From Streptomyces bacillaris (GTDB taxonomy: Bacteria; Actinomycetota; Actinomycetes; Streptomycetales; Streptomycetaceae): a stretch of 64,000 nt of DNA. Below, piece after piece: positions 51,142 through 59,613 of the stretch. Location: assembly GCF_003268675.1 (NCBI RefSeq), contig NZ_CP029378.1, forward strand, positions 2,666,001 through 2,730,000, given 5' to 3'. A program made the translations under genes and the position numbers. The notes under the pieces are model-generated. The model did not search any database. It had not been told where the DNA came from and saw nothing but the letters and a program-made list of their open reading frames with translations. Numbering within the stretch: position 1 is the stretch's first letter; every line of letters starts with the position of its first letter.

Positions 51142-52767
51142 ATGGACCTGGTCCTGCGCGACGCGCTCGTCGTCGACGGCACCGGCGGGCCGTCCTACCG
51201 CGCCGATGTGGCGGTGGACGGCGGCCGGATCTCCGAGATCCACCGCGAGGGCTCCCCCGGCCCCCGCCCCACCGCCGCCCGGACGGTCGACGCCGACGGG
51301 CTCGCGCTCTCCCCCGGCTTCATCGACATGCACGCCCACAGCGATCTGGCGCTGCTGCGCGACCCGGACCACAGCGCGAAGGCGGCACAGGGCGTCACGC
51401 TCGAAGTCCTGGGCCAGGACGGCCTGTCGTACGCCCCGGTCGACGACCGTACGCTCGCCGAGGTCCGCCGCTCCATCACCGGCTGGAACGGCGACGGCTC
51501 CGACATCGACTTCGACTGGCGCACGGTCGGCGGTTATCTGGACCGCCTGGACCGGAACTTCGGCGGCCAGGGCATCGCCGTCAACGCCGCCTACCTCATC
51601 CCGCAGGGCACGGTCCGGATGTACGCGGTCGGCTGGGAGGACCGCCCGGCCACCGACGCCGAACTGGCCCGGATGAAGGAGCTGGTGGGCCAGGGCATGC
51701 GGGAGGGCGCGGTCGGCATGTCGTCCGGGCTGACCTACACCCCGGGGATGTACGCGGACGGCGCCGAACTCACCGAACTGTGCCGGGTGGTGGCCCGCCA
51801 CGGCGGCTACTACTGCCCGCACCACCGCAGTTACGGGGCGGGGGCGCTGGAGGCGTACGAGGAGATGGTGCAGCTGGCGCAGCACGCCGGCTGCGCCCTC
51901 CATCTCGCCCACGCCACCATGAACTTCGGCGTGAACAAGGGCCGGGCACCGGACCTGCTGGCCTTGCTGGACGGTGCGCTGGCCGCCGGGGCCGACATCT
52001 CGCTCGACACCTACCCGTACACTCCCGGCTGCACAACGCTCGTGGCGATGCTGCCGAGTTGGGCGAGCGAGGGCGGACCCGAGTCGGTCCTCACCCGGCT
52101 CGCGGACCCGGCGAGCGCCGAGAAGATACAGCACCACCTGGAAGTACTCGGCTCGGACGGCTGCCACGGGGTGCCGATCGAGTGGGACACCATCGAGATC
52201 TCCGGCGTCGGCGCCCCGCATCTGGGCGAGTACGTGGGCCGCACGGTGGCGGATTCGGCGGCGCTGCGGGGCGAGGAGCCCTGGGTGACCGCGCGGCGGC
52301 TGCTCACCGAGGACCGGCTCGGCACGACGATCCTCCAGCACGTCGGCCACGAGGAGAACGTCCGGCAGATCATGCGCCACCGCGTGCACACGGGCGGCAG
52401 CGACGGCATCCTCCAGGGCGACAAGCCGCACCCGAGGGCGTACGGCACGTTCCCCCAGTATCTGGGGCGATACGTAAGGGAGTTGGGGATCCTCTCGCTG
52501 GAGGAGTGCGTGGCCCACCTCACCTCCCGCCCGGCCGCCCGGCTGCGGCTGGCGGACCGGGGCCTGGTGCGCGAGGGGTACCGCGCGGACCTGGTGCTCT
52601 TCGACCCGGAGACGGTGGCGGCGGGCTCCACCTTCGAGGAGCCGCGCACACTGCCGGTGGGCATCCCGCACGTGCTGATCGACGGCAGGTTCGTGATCGA
52701 GGACAACCGCCGTACGCCGGTACTGGCGGGCCGGGCGGTCCGGGGCGCGGGGGCGGGCGCCTCCTGA
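51142..52767 (+). CDS. N-acyl-D-amino-acid deacylase (amidohydrolase)
   Basis: A 541-residue metal-dependent amidohydrolase that releases free D-amino acids from N-acyl forms. Motifs: metal-binding HxH in GFIDMHAHSDLALLRDPDHS, the cysteine/His region YYCPHHRSYGAGALEAYEE, CALHLAHATMNF and the catalytic Asp in GSDGILQGDKPHPRAYG. The small beta domain wraps both ends (LVLRDALVVDGTGGPSYRAD and VLIDGRFVIEDNRRTPVLAG). It follows the deaminase gene by 39 bases and would feed it with substrate. Confidence 0.92.
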   Translation: MDLVLRDALVVDGTGGPSYRADVAVDGGRISEIHREGSPGPRPTAARTVDADGLALSPGFIDMHAHSDLALLRDPDHSAKAAQGVTLEVLGQDGLSYAPVDDRTLAEVRRSITGWNGDGSDIDFDWRTVGGYLDRLDRNFGGQGIAVNAAYLIPQGTVRMYAVGWEDRPATDAELARMKELVGQGMREGAVGMSSGLTYTPGMYADGAELTELCRVVARHGGYYCPHHRSYGAGALEAYEEMVQLAQHAGCALHLAHATMNFGVNKGRAPDLLALLDGALAAGADISLDTYPYTPGCTTLVAMLPSWASEGGPESVLTRLADPASAEKIQHHLEVLGSDGCHGVPIEWDTIEISGVGAPHLGEYVGRTVADSAALRGEEPWVTARRLLTEDRLGTTILQHVGHEENVRQIMRHRVHTGGSDGILQGDKPHPRAYGTFPQYLGRYVRELGILSLEECVAHLTSRPAARLRLADRGLVREGYRADLVLFDPETVAAGSTFEEPRTLPVGIPHVLIDGRFVIEDNRRTPVLAGRAVRGAGAGAS

Positions 52768-52878
52768 GGCTCCGGGCGGGGGCGCCCGAGGGGGCGGCCC
52801 GCCCGAAGGCTCTCCGCCAGGACCACCCGAGGGCGCGACCCTTGCCCGGAGGCTCTCTGCGAAGGCGCCCGAAGGCCC

Positions 52879-53727
52879 CTACGAGGCGTCGGCGGCCCGC
52901 TCCGCCGCCCAGGCGAGATCCTCCTCCGTAGGGGCGTCGTCCTGAGTGAGGGCGCGCCGCCAGTACCCGCTGAACTCGACGGCGGCCTTAGGCAGTTGCC
53001 GCTCCCCCACCAGATGGCGGCGGAGATCCCGCACGGCGGACGCCTCGCCCGCCACCCAGGCCGCGTCCACCCCGTCGAGGTCGGCGCCCGCTCCCCGTAC
53101 GGCCGCGACGAGCGAGCCGCCCCGGTCCCGGTGGACCCACCGCACCTCGGCCCCTCCGGCGGCGGGCGGCAGTTCCCGCTCCTCCGCCGCGTCCGCGACC
53201 TCCGCGTACACGATGGCCGAGGTCCCGGCCGGCAGTGCCTCCAGCACGGTGGCGATGGCCGGGAGCGCCGTCTCGTCCCCGGCGAGGAGCATCCGGCGGG
53301 CGGCGGGCAGGGGACGGACGTAGAGGGAGGACGGGCCGACCATGCCGAGGACATCGCCGGGGCTGGCGGCCGCACCCCAGCGCGCGGCGGGCCCGCCGTC
53401 GCCGTGCAGCACGAAGTCGACGGCCATCACGTTGCGTTCACGGTCGTAGGAGCGCACGGTGAAGCTGCGCATCCAGGGCCGCTCCGCCTCCGGGATCGCG
53501 AGGTACGCCTCGTACCAGCTCATGCCGTACGGGTCGTCGGCGGCCCGCTCCGGCAGCCGGGGCACGGTCTGCCCGGCGCGCGGCAGACAGAGCTTCAGCT
53601 GCTGGTCGGGCCGGTCCTCCAGGAGCCCGGGCAGCTCGTCGGCGGTGAAGCCGACCCTGGCCGTACGGGGCGTGACCCGCTCGACGTCCACGACCCGTAC
53701 ATAGGTGACCGACAGCGCCTGACCCAT
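52879..53727 (-). CDS. Siderophore-interacting protein (FAD-dependent ferric reductase)
   Basis: A 282-residue flavoprotein that reduces ferric siderophores in the cytoplasm. The N-terminal FAD-binding barrel has RSYDRERNVMAVDFVLHGDG (the RxYT-like FAD motif is RSYD) and GPAARWGAAASPGDVLGMVG; the C-terminal NAD(P)H part has MLLAGDETALPAIATVLEAL and VDAAWVAGEASAVRDLRRHL. It is divergent from the TetR gene with 124 bases between, and the shared inverted repeat probably controls it. Confidence 0.9.
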   Translation of the reverse strand: MGQALSVTYVRVVDVERVTPRTARVGFTADELPGLLEDRPDQQLKLCLPRAGQTVPRLPERAADDPYGMSWYEAYLAIPEAERPWMRSFTVRSYDRERNVMAVDFVLHGDGGPAARWGAAASPGDVLGMVGPSSLYVRPLPAARRMLLAGDETALPAIATVLEALPAGTSAIVYAEVADAAEERELPPAAGGAEVRWVHRDRGGSLVAAVRGAGADLDGVDAAWVAGEASAVRDLRRHLVGERQLPKAAVEFSGYWRRALTQDDAPTEEDLAWAAERAADAS

Positions 53728-53794
53728 CGCGACCCGACCCTTCCCCGCCGGTGATCGCCGCCGACGACCACCGATACTGACACCGACACCGATA

Positions 53795-53843
53795 CCTTAC
53801 GGTGTAATGGATTATCCGCCGAACGTTACTTTACATCGTAAGG
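53795..53843. promoter_or_regulatory. Long-spaced inverted repeat (TetR operator candidate)
   Basis: CCTTACGGTGTAA (53795-53807) and TTACATCGTAAGG (53831-53843) are near-perfect inverted copies with 23 bases between. The right arm runs into the AAGGAG ribosome site of the TetR gene; the left arm faces the siderophore-interacting protein gene. Confidence 0.7.
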
Positions 53844-53851
53844 AGTCGCAC

Positions 53852-54691
53852 GTGGTGGTCTTCGCCGGGCAGGGCGACCCGCACCGCTCCCTCTCCCTCC
53901 TCTGGCGCGCGGACGCCCCGCCGCCGACCCGCGGCACCCCGGGCCCCAAACCCCGGCTGAGCGTGGACGCGATCGTGGCGGCGGCCGTGGCGCTCGCGGA
54001 CGCGGAGGGGATGGCGGCCCTGTCGATGCGCGCGGTCGGCGACCGGCTCGGGCGCACGGCGATGGCGCTCTACACCTACGTCCCCGGCAAGAGCGAGCTG
54101 CTGGACCTGATGTACGACGCGGTCCACGCCGAACTCCCCACCGCCTACCCGGAGTCGGCCCCGGACGACTGGCGGGCGCCGCTCACGGCCTGGGCCGGGG
54201 ACGTCCTGGAGTTCTACGTACGTCACCCCTGGGTGCTCCAGGTCTCGCAGGCGCGGCCGGTACTGGGGCCGCACGAGTACGCGGGGCTGGACACGCTGAT
54301 CACCCTGCTGCGGGTGACGGGCCTGGAGGCCGGGGTGGTGCGGCGGCTGGTGGGGACCCTGTTCCCGTTCGTGCGGGGCTCGGCGCAGACGGTGGCCGAC
54401 GCCCGGCTGGCCGCGACGGCGACCGGGAGCTCCGACGCGGAGTGGTGGGCGGCGCGCTCGGCGGCCCTGACGGAACTGGTCCCGGACTTCGCGGAGCGCT
54501 TCCCGGCGGTGAGCGGCCTGGAGGCGGAGGGCCCGGTGGAGCCGTACCCGGACCAGGCCCCGCCCCCTGACCAGGCCCCGGCCCCGGACGCCGGGATGCC
54601 GTACCTGGAGCGGGAGGCGCGCGAGACGTTCCGGGTGGGGCTCGGGGTGCTGCTCGACGGCATCGAGGCGGCGCGCGCCCGGCGGCCCTGA
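53852..54691 (+). CDS. TetR-family regulator (TetR_C type)
   Basis: A 279-residue repressor. A 30-residue leader precedes the DNA-binding helices (KPRLSVDAIVAAAVALADAE and ALSMRAVGDRLGRTAMALYT). The large C-terminal ligand domain (about 115-279) resembles tetracycline-repressor C-terminal domains: FYVRHPWVLQVSQARPVLGP and GTLFPFVRGSAQT. The Pro/Asp-rich segment PYPDQAPPPDQAPAPDAG is a loop. GTG 53852 is preferred: AAGGAG lies just upstream, while the ATG at 53807 would place the operator within the gene. It likely represses itself and the divergent flavoprotein gene. Confidence 0.87.
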   Translation: MVVFAGQGDPHRSLSLLWRADAPPPTRGTPGPKPRLSVDAIVAAAVALADAEGMAALSMRAVGDRLGRTAMALYTYVPGKSELLDLMYDAVHAELPTAYPESAPDDWRAPLTAWAGDVLEFYVRHPWVLQVSQARPVLGPHEYAGLDTLITLLRVTGLEAGVVRRLVGTLFPFVRGSAQTVADARLAATATGSSDAEWWAARSAALTELVPDFAERFPAVSGLEAEGPVEPYPDQAPPPDQAPAPDAGMPYLEREARETFRVGLGVLLDGIEAARARRP

Positions 54692-54759
54692 GGAGAATCA
54701 GGACGGCCGGACGCACGCCCCACACCACTCACACCTACCGCACCCGGCAGGGCAGGGGG

Positions 54760-55623
54760 CTACGGCTTGGGCAGCCCGCAGCCCTCCCGGTCGAGGTCGA
54801 TCTTGTTGCCGACACCGATGCACGGGACCATGTCGTACGTCTGCTGGGCGTAGTTGATGCCCTCGCGGACGGTCACGTTGCCGTTCTCGTCGACCTCGCA
54901 CGGGTTGTTGTCCGTGCACTCCTGGCCGCTCTCGTTACCGGTGTTGTTGACGGCGACCACCTTGCCGGTGGCGTCGTCGATCACCGGCGAACCCGACGTA
55001 CCGCCGATGGTCTGGCACTCCGGGGTGTAGCGCACCGAGTCCTTCCAGGTCCACCGGCCTTCCTTGAGCTGGTGGACGAAGCCGTCGATGCCGCAGCTGT
55101 AGGTGCGCTTCCAGTAGCCGGAGGCGACGGTGATGGCGGTGCCCGCGACCGGGTGGTCGGTCTCCAGCTCCAGCGCCTCGATGCCGTAGGCGCTCTCGAT
55201 CTCCTCGTAGGTGGAGGTGAGTTCGTAGAGCGAGAGGTCGGTGTCGGTCATGGTGCCGTACGCGATCTTGCTCGCCCTCAGCGTGCCGACCCCGCCGCCC
55301 GAGGCGTCGAGCAGGGTGAACGTCCGCGTGGACGGACGGTCGACGAGCACTTCGCCGGGGCCCGGGAATCCCGTCTCCAGACAGTGCCCGTTGGAGAGCA
55401 CGAGGGCGGGGTCGGTGGGCGCGGAGTCGGGCGAACGGACTACGGAGCCCGAGCAGTTACTGAGCGCGACGGTACCGGCGAAGGTCACGGCCTTCGCGGC
55501 GGGTGCGGGCGTGACCTCGGTGGCGGATTCCCGCGCCTGCGCGGATTCGGCCGCGACGGCGGGCGCGACGCCCGCTCCCAGGAGCAGGGCAGCAAGAAAC
55601 GCACCGATGAGAGGCTTGTTCAT
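54760..55623 (-). CDS. Secreted trypsin-like serine protease
   Basis: A 287-residue exported protease. The signal MNKPLIGAFLAALLLGAGVA ends near VAA. The catalytic triad is His in ALVLSNGHCLE, Asp in MTDTDLSLYEL and Ser in TIGGTSGSPVIDD, with disulfide-type cysteines around them (NCSG, SNGHC, TYSCGIDG, YTPECQT, QECTDNNPCEV). Substrate pocket preference cannot be read. ATG 55623 follows CTGGAGGGG. It is a single gene on the minus strand, just after the hairpin-terminated giant secreted protein gene. Confidence 0.9.
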   Translation of the reverse strand: MNKPLIGAFLAALLLGAGVAPAVAAESAQARESATEVTPAPAAKAVTFAGTVALSNCSGSVVRSPDSAPTDPALVLSNGHCLETGFPGPGEVLVDRPSTRTFTLLDASGGGVGTLRASKIAYGTMTDTDLSLYELTSTYEEIESAYGIEALELETDHPVAGTAITVASGYWKRTYSCGIDGFVHQLKEGRWTWKDSVRYTPECQTIGGTSGSPVIDDATGKVVAVNNTGNESGQECTDNNPCEVDENGNVTVREGINYAQQTYDMVPCIGVGNKIDLDREGCGLPKP

Positions 55624-55740
55624 GTGGGGGGTCCCCTCCAGTGATGCCAAGGACCGGAAATCTTCCGGCTTTTGACATGCGCATGGTTTCCCAGATGTCC
55701 GGCCATCACAAGGGTCAGTTTCCGGCCACCCGCCTGCTCT

Positions 55741-55780
55741 CTGCCGGTTCCGCCTCGCTTCCGGGAGGCGGAACCGGCAG
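55741..55780. terminator. 16-bp hairpin downstream of the giant FG-GAP gene
   Basis: CTGCCGGTTCCGCCTC (55741-55756) pairs perfectly with 55765-55780 around GCTTCCGG. It begins 13 bases past the stop of the minus-strand gene at 55793. Confidence 0.85.
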
Positions 55781-55792
55781 GGTCAGGGCTCG

Positions 55793-58700
55793 TCAGCCGA
55801 TGGCCGTGTACCCGGCCCAGCTGTTGCCGAAGGTGCCACCGGCGACCTGGAAGGCCGCCGCGGGGGCGAGGCCGGCCGCGCGGCCCGGGTGGACCCGTAC
55901 GTCGCCGTTCGCGGACAGCGCCCAGACCTCGGGCAGCCCGTCCCCGTTGACGTCGGGCGTACCCGCCAGGATCGGCACCTCACCGCGGGACCAGCCCGAG
56001 GCACCATAGGTGTCCAGATGCCCGGCCGAGGCCGCCTTGGTTCCGATCGACGCGAGGTCGAGACCGCCGGAGGCCGCGTTCCTGCCCTGCCGCAGGTGCA
56101 GTTGACCGGCCAGGTTCTCCCGGAAGACGAGGTCGGGGGCCATGTCTCCCGCGATGTGGCCGACCTGGACGAGGTCGCGGTTCGTCCAGGACTCACCAGC
56201 AAGGCGTGTCGCCTGGGCGAAGCTGGCCCCGGTGTACCCGGTGAAGGCCCACAGGTCGGCGCCCGCGAGGGCGAGCAGGTCGGGGCGGCCGTCCCCGGTC
56301 ACGTCCCCGACCGAGAGGATCTGCCGGAGCGTCCTCGGTTCCGGGGCCCCGGCGGGCAGCAGCACCTCGACGCGCTTGGTGACGTCGAAGCCGCCGTAGC
56401 CGTCGCCGGGACAGAGGTACAGCTTTCCGTCGGGCATGCGCGCCACCAGGTCCTGGATGCCGTCGCCCGGCAGCCAGTCCCCGTTGTGCGTGATGAGCGC
56501 GCCCTTCCAGTACCCGTCCGGCACGAGCTCGGCCGACCCGTCGGCGGTGCCCGTGGTGTAGGCGGCCGGCATGGAGGTGTGGAACCGGTCGGTGCCCGGG
56601 GGCTTCGCGTGCAGGGCCAGGTTGCCGTCCTTGTCGATCGTGTACAGGTCGGGCACCTTGTCCCCGGTCACGTCCATCGGGCTGTCGGAGACCGGTGCGG
56701 GCGTGACGTTGAAGACGTATTTCTGGGGCTTCGAGACATTGCCGGTGGCGTCCACCGAGCGCACGTACAGCACGCTCGGTCCGGCGTGCGGCGGCTTCAG
56801 CGAGACGCTCGCCCGTCCACCGGGGTTCGGGTTCGGGGCCACCTTGAGGTTGAAGGCCGTGGTGAAGCCGTACTGGTACTCCTTCACGTCCGGCGACCCG
56901 TTGGCCGAGAACGTGAAGAGACCGGCCGTCCCGAACCGTACGGAGGACCAGACCGACCCGTCCTCACCGGCCGGCGGGAACACCTCCGAGCTGACGGCGG
57001 GGGTGTTCGGCGCGCTGTGGTCCACCGTGAACCGGCAGTAGGCCGCCGTCCCCGAAGGGCCCCAGGCGGACGTCTCACCGTCCGTGTCGATGGTGCGGGC
57101 CGTCCAGGTGTAGGTCTTGCCGCTGGTGAGCTGGGACCACGGAATGGTCCGGGTGGCGGTGCCGCTGCTGTTGGGCGTCAGGTTCTGGTTGACGACGTCG
57201 TGGGCGGTGTCGCCGATCCAGTGGTAGACGCGCAGGTTGATGTGCTTGAGGTTGCCGTCCGGGTCGGAGCCGGTGACGGAGAAGGTGACGTCCTGCTTCC
57301 CGATGCCGGGGTAGGGCGTGGCCGTCTTGCAGCTCGTACCCGGTGTGGTCGTCATCGCGGACGCCGTGGGCTCACGGGGCGGGCTGTTGTGGACGACCTC
57401 GATGTACGGGGAGTTCTCACCGTTCGCCATGAACTTCTTCCAGGCGTTGGTGTCGGTCTCGTTGGCGGCGCGGAGCCCAAGGGTGAGGGAGCTCCACTTG
57501 CCGTCGGCCCCCTTCTGAACGGCCGACTTGATGTTCATCTTGACCCAGCTGTCGGGGCAGTCACCCGTCCGGTAGCCGTGTCCGTTGGTCTGCGAGGAGA
57601 GGGTCTCCTTCCAGGCCGGCTGGTTGTTCCAGCTGCTGGAGCTGGAGATCCCGCCGGTCAGGTGAAGGTTGTACTGCCGACTGGAACAGCCGTAGGAGTA
57701 GGTCTGGAGCGCCCGGAAGTCGGCGGACTTGATGGACGTGCCGTGCAGGACGCTCCCGAACTCGAAGGTGAAAGCGGACCGGGAGAGCCCGCCGCTGTCC
57801 TTCTCGTAGCCGACGCGCGCCTCGTTCGTGCCGTCGTTGAAGTTCTGGCCGTTCCAGAAGCTGGAGCCGGGGTACTTCTTGTACAGCAGCGTCCAGTTCT
57901 TCTTGCGGCCCTTGAAGGACGGGTCGATGAAGACCGGGTACACCGTGTCGGGGCCGGTCAGCAGGCCGACCGGGACGGTGATGTCGAGCCTTCCGTCGTC
58001 GGCCCCGAGGCGTGCGTCCAGCACGGCGTCGCGCGACCCGGGCTGGGGCCCCGCGAGCCCGGGGAGAGCGAGCGAGGTGTCTCGTACGGCAGGGTCGGGA
58101 GTCGGGGCCGGCTCCCCGATGGTGGCCCGCACGGGCCCCGCGGAGTCCCACAGGTAGGGGGTGGGGGCGGCGGCGAACTCCTCCCCGGCACTGTCCCGGG
58201 CGCTGACGGCCTTGGACGCCGGGTCGAGGACGAACGTCAGGGTGGGTGAGGCCAGGCGGTAGGTGAGCGTGCGGAGCAGGGGGTCTTCTGCGGCCTCCCG
58301 GTTCTTGACGATCAGGATGTGGGAGAAGCCGCTGTCACGAGCCGTGAGCAGCAGGTCGATGCCGGGCCGCACGTCCTGGTAAAGAGCGCGCGGCCCGTCC
58401 ACCACGGGCTCCGGCAGTTCGCCGGGCCACTTCACCACCAGGTGGTGCGGCCCGGTGGTGAGCCGTACGAGGTCGCTCCAGGCGGGCGCGTCGGCGGCGG
58501 GCGCACCGGCGGTGAGGACGGTACGGGGCACCGCACGCGAGGCCCGGGGGGCGGAGCTGTCCGAGCCGGCCTTGCTCCTGGCCTCACTTCCGGGCTTGCC
58601 TCTGGCCTTGCTTCCGGCCTTGCTTCCGGCGCTGAACAGAAGCGGGTCGTTGACCGCCTTGGGCGCGTAACCGCCGTCCACACGCCGGAGGGTCGTGTCG

Positions 58701-59122
58701 ACCGGCTTCCACCCGTCGCCGACCTTGGCGCGGATCGTGTCGCTGTAGGAGCGGGTCCGCAGGAGCCCGTCCGGCCGGGCCCACGTGGTGGCGGTGGCGG
58801 TACGCCGGGCGGTGACCTCCACCTCCTTGCCGGTACGTTGAGCCGCGCGCGCCGCCTCGGCCTCGGTGACGAGCGGCTCGGGTGCACCCTTCGGCTCAGC
58901 CTTCGCCTCCGTCCGGGGAGCGTCGGCGTCCCGGCTGAAGTGCACCCCTACGGGAAGGGCCAGGGCCACCGCCAGCAGGACGGCGAGGGCCGCGTATCCG
59001 CGGCGCCGACGCGCTTTGCGGCGCGCTTCGACGGAGACGGGCGATCCGGCCGCCGCTGTGGCCGGACTTTCGACCGGCGGCGAATCCCCGCCACTTTCCG
59101 CTGTTCTTGACGCGGCGTCCAT
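55793..59122 (-). CDS. Giant secreted DNRLRE / FG-GAP repeat protein
   Basis: A 1109-residue exported protein. A cytoplasmic leader and one hydrophobic segment (about 40-62) suggest a signal anchor. Residues 60-380 are the N-terminal region common to Rhs-associated actinobacterial proteins, with a low-complexity GSKAGSKARGKPGSEARSKA stretch. About 385-560 look like a DNRLRE beta domain (WTLLYKKYPGSSFWNGQNFN and NGHGYRTGDCPDSWVK). One or two fibronectin-like domains follow. The C-terminal 280 residues are five FG-GAP/VCBS repeats (GDVTGDGRPDLLALAGADLW, PDVNGDGLPEVWALSANGDV) likely forming a calcium-binding propeller. It is divergent from the Rhs gene across an AT-rich region. Confidence 0.85.
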   Translation of the reverse strand: MDAASRTAESGGDSPPVESPATAAAGSPVSVEARRKARRRRGYAALAVLLAVALALPVGVHFSRDADAPRTEAKAEPKGAPEPLVTEAEAARAAQRTGKEVEVTARRTATATTWARPDGLLRTRSYSDTIRAKVGDGWKPVDTTLRRVDGGYAPKAVNDPLLFSAGSKAGSKARGKPGSEARSKAGSDSSAPRASRAVPRTVLTAGAPAADAPAWSDLVRLTTGPHHLVVKWPGELPEPVVDGPRALYQDVRPGIDLLLTARDSGFSHILIVKNREAAEDPLLRTLTYRLASPTLTFVLDPASKAVSARDSAGEEFAAAPTPYLWDSAGPVRATIGEPAPTPDPAVRDTSLALPGLAGPQPGSRDAVLDARLGADDGRLDITVPVGLLTGPDTVYPVFIDPSFKGRKKNWTLLYKKYPGSSFWNGQNFNDGTNEARVGYEKDSGGLSRSAFTFEFGSVLHGTSIKSADFRALQTYSYGCSSRQYNLHLTGGISSSSSWNNQPAWKETLSSQTNGHGYRTGDCPDSWVKMNIKSAVQKGADGKWSSLTLGLRAANETDTNAWKKFMANGENSPYIEVVHNSPPREPTASAMTTTPGTSCKTATPYPGIGKQDVTFSVTGSDPDGNLKHINLRVYHWIGDTAHDVVNQNLTPNSSGTATRTIPWSQLTSGKTYTWTARTIDTDGETSAWGPSGTAAYCRFTVDHSAPNTPAVSSEVFPPAGEDGSVWSSVRFGTAGLFTFSANGSPDVKEYQYGFTTAFNLKVAPNPNPGGRASVSLKPPHAGPSVLYVRSVDATGNVSKPQKYVFNVTPAPVSDSPMDVTGDKVPDLYTIDKDGNLALHAKPPGTDRFHTSMPAAYTTGTADGSAELVPDGYWKGALITHNGDWLPGDGIQDLVARMPDGKLYLCPGDGYGGFDVTKRVEVLLPAGAPEPRTLRQILSVGDVTGDGRPDLLALAGADLWAFTGYTGASFAQATRLAGESWTNRDLVQVGHIAGDMAPDLVFRENLAGQLHLRQGRNAASGGLDLASIGTKAASAGHLDTYGASGWSRGEVPILAGTPDVNGDGLPEVWALSANGDVRVHPGRAAGLAPAAAFQVAGGTFGNSWAGYTAIG

Positions 59123-59613
59123 GACTTCCTTCCCCCCGCGCGCGCCCGGCCGCCGAGATCCCCCGGAATTCCCGCCGACGCGCAGATATGTGCCAGCAGA
59201 GCATGGACCATCTTCACGGTTTCGTCACGTGGGTTCCGGGCGGCCCGGAGGGACAGACAAACGGAATCACGAGTACCGCTTACCCGAGCAGGCGACGCAC
59301 CCCGCACATCCGGCACCGATTAGAAGCCCCAGAACCTATCGAATCACCAGAAATTTTCGACCGAATGCCTGATTTGAGAATCAAGGTAAGGAGCACCCGA
59401 AAAAAATCCCCAAGTCACTTCCATCACACCTTGCCACTTAATAATGCTTTGATCGGCTTAAGAAAAAAGTACCCACTTGAGCCGTGATCAGAATCACGTC
59501 CACAGAATTACAGTGGATTTCCTGTTCACCAACCCTGCACAATGACGCGGCTATTTGTCTTTTCCTTGCGCGCCCGTGACTGACTCGGTCCGCAGGGAAG
59601 TGGGGGGAGTCTC
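59123..59613. other. AT-rich divergent intergenic region of the Rhs/FG-GAP pair
   Basis: This 491-base region contains by far the most AT-rich stretch of the window (59330-59560, with runs such as GAAAAAAAT and TTAATAATG). CGTGAT-N4-ATCACG (59483-59498) and TCCAC-N9-GTGGA just after it are two inverted repeats that could be operators. A 99-codon open frame at 59188-59487 runs through it but has no supporting ribosome site or coding bias. Confidence 0.7.

Noticed and set aside
49531..52671. A 1046-codon open frame opposite the deaminase and deacylase genes
   Set aside because: Antisense shadow of two clear enzymes, with no recognisable domain.
53728..53806. An iron box (DmdR/DtxR type) before the siderophore-interacting protein gene
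   Set aside because: No TTAGGTTAGGCTAACCTAA-like sequence is present; the visible repeat fits TetR better.
59188..59487. A 99-codon open frame in the AT-rich region before the Rhs gene
   Set aside because: Codon use is not Streptomyces-like and no start signal is present. It may be kept in mind as a low-GC orphan but cannot be supported.
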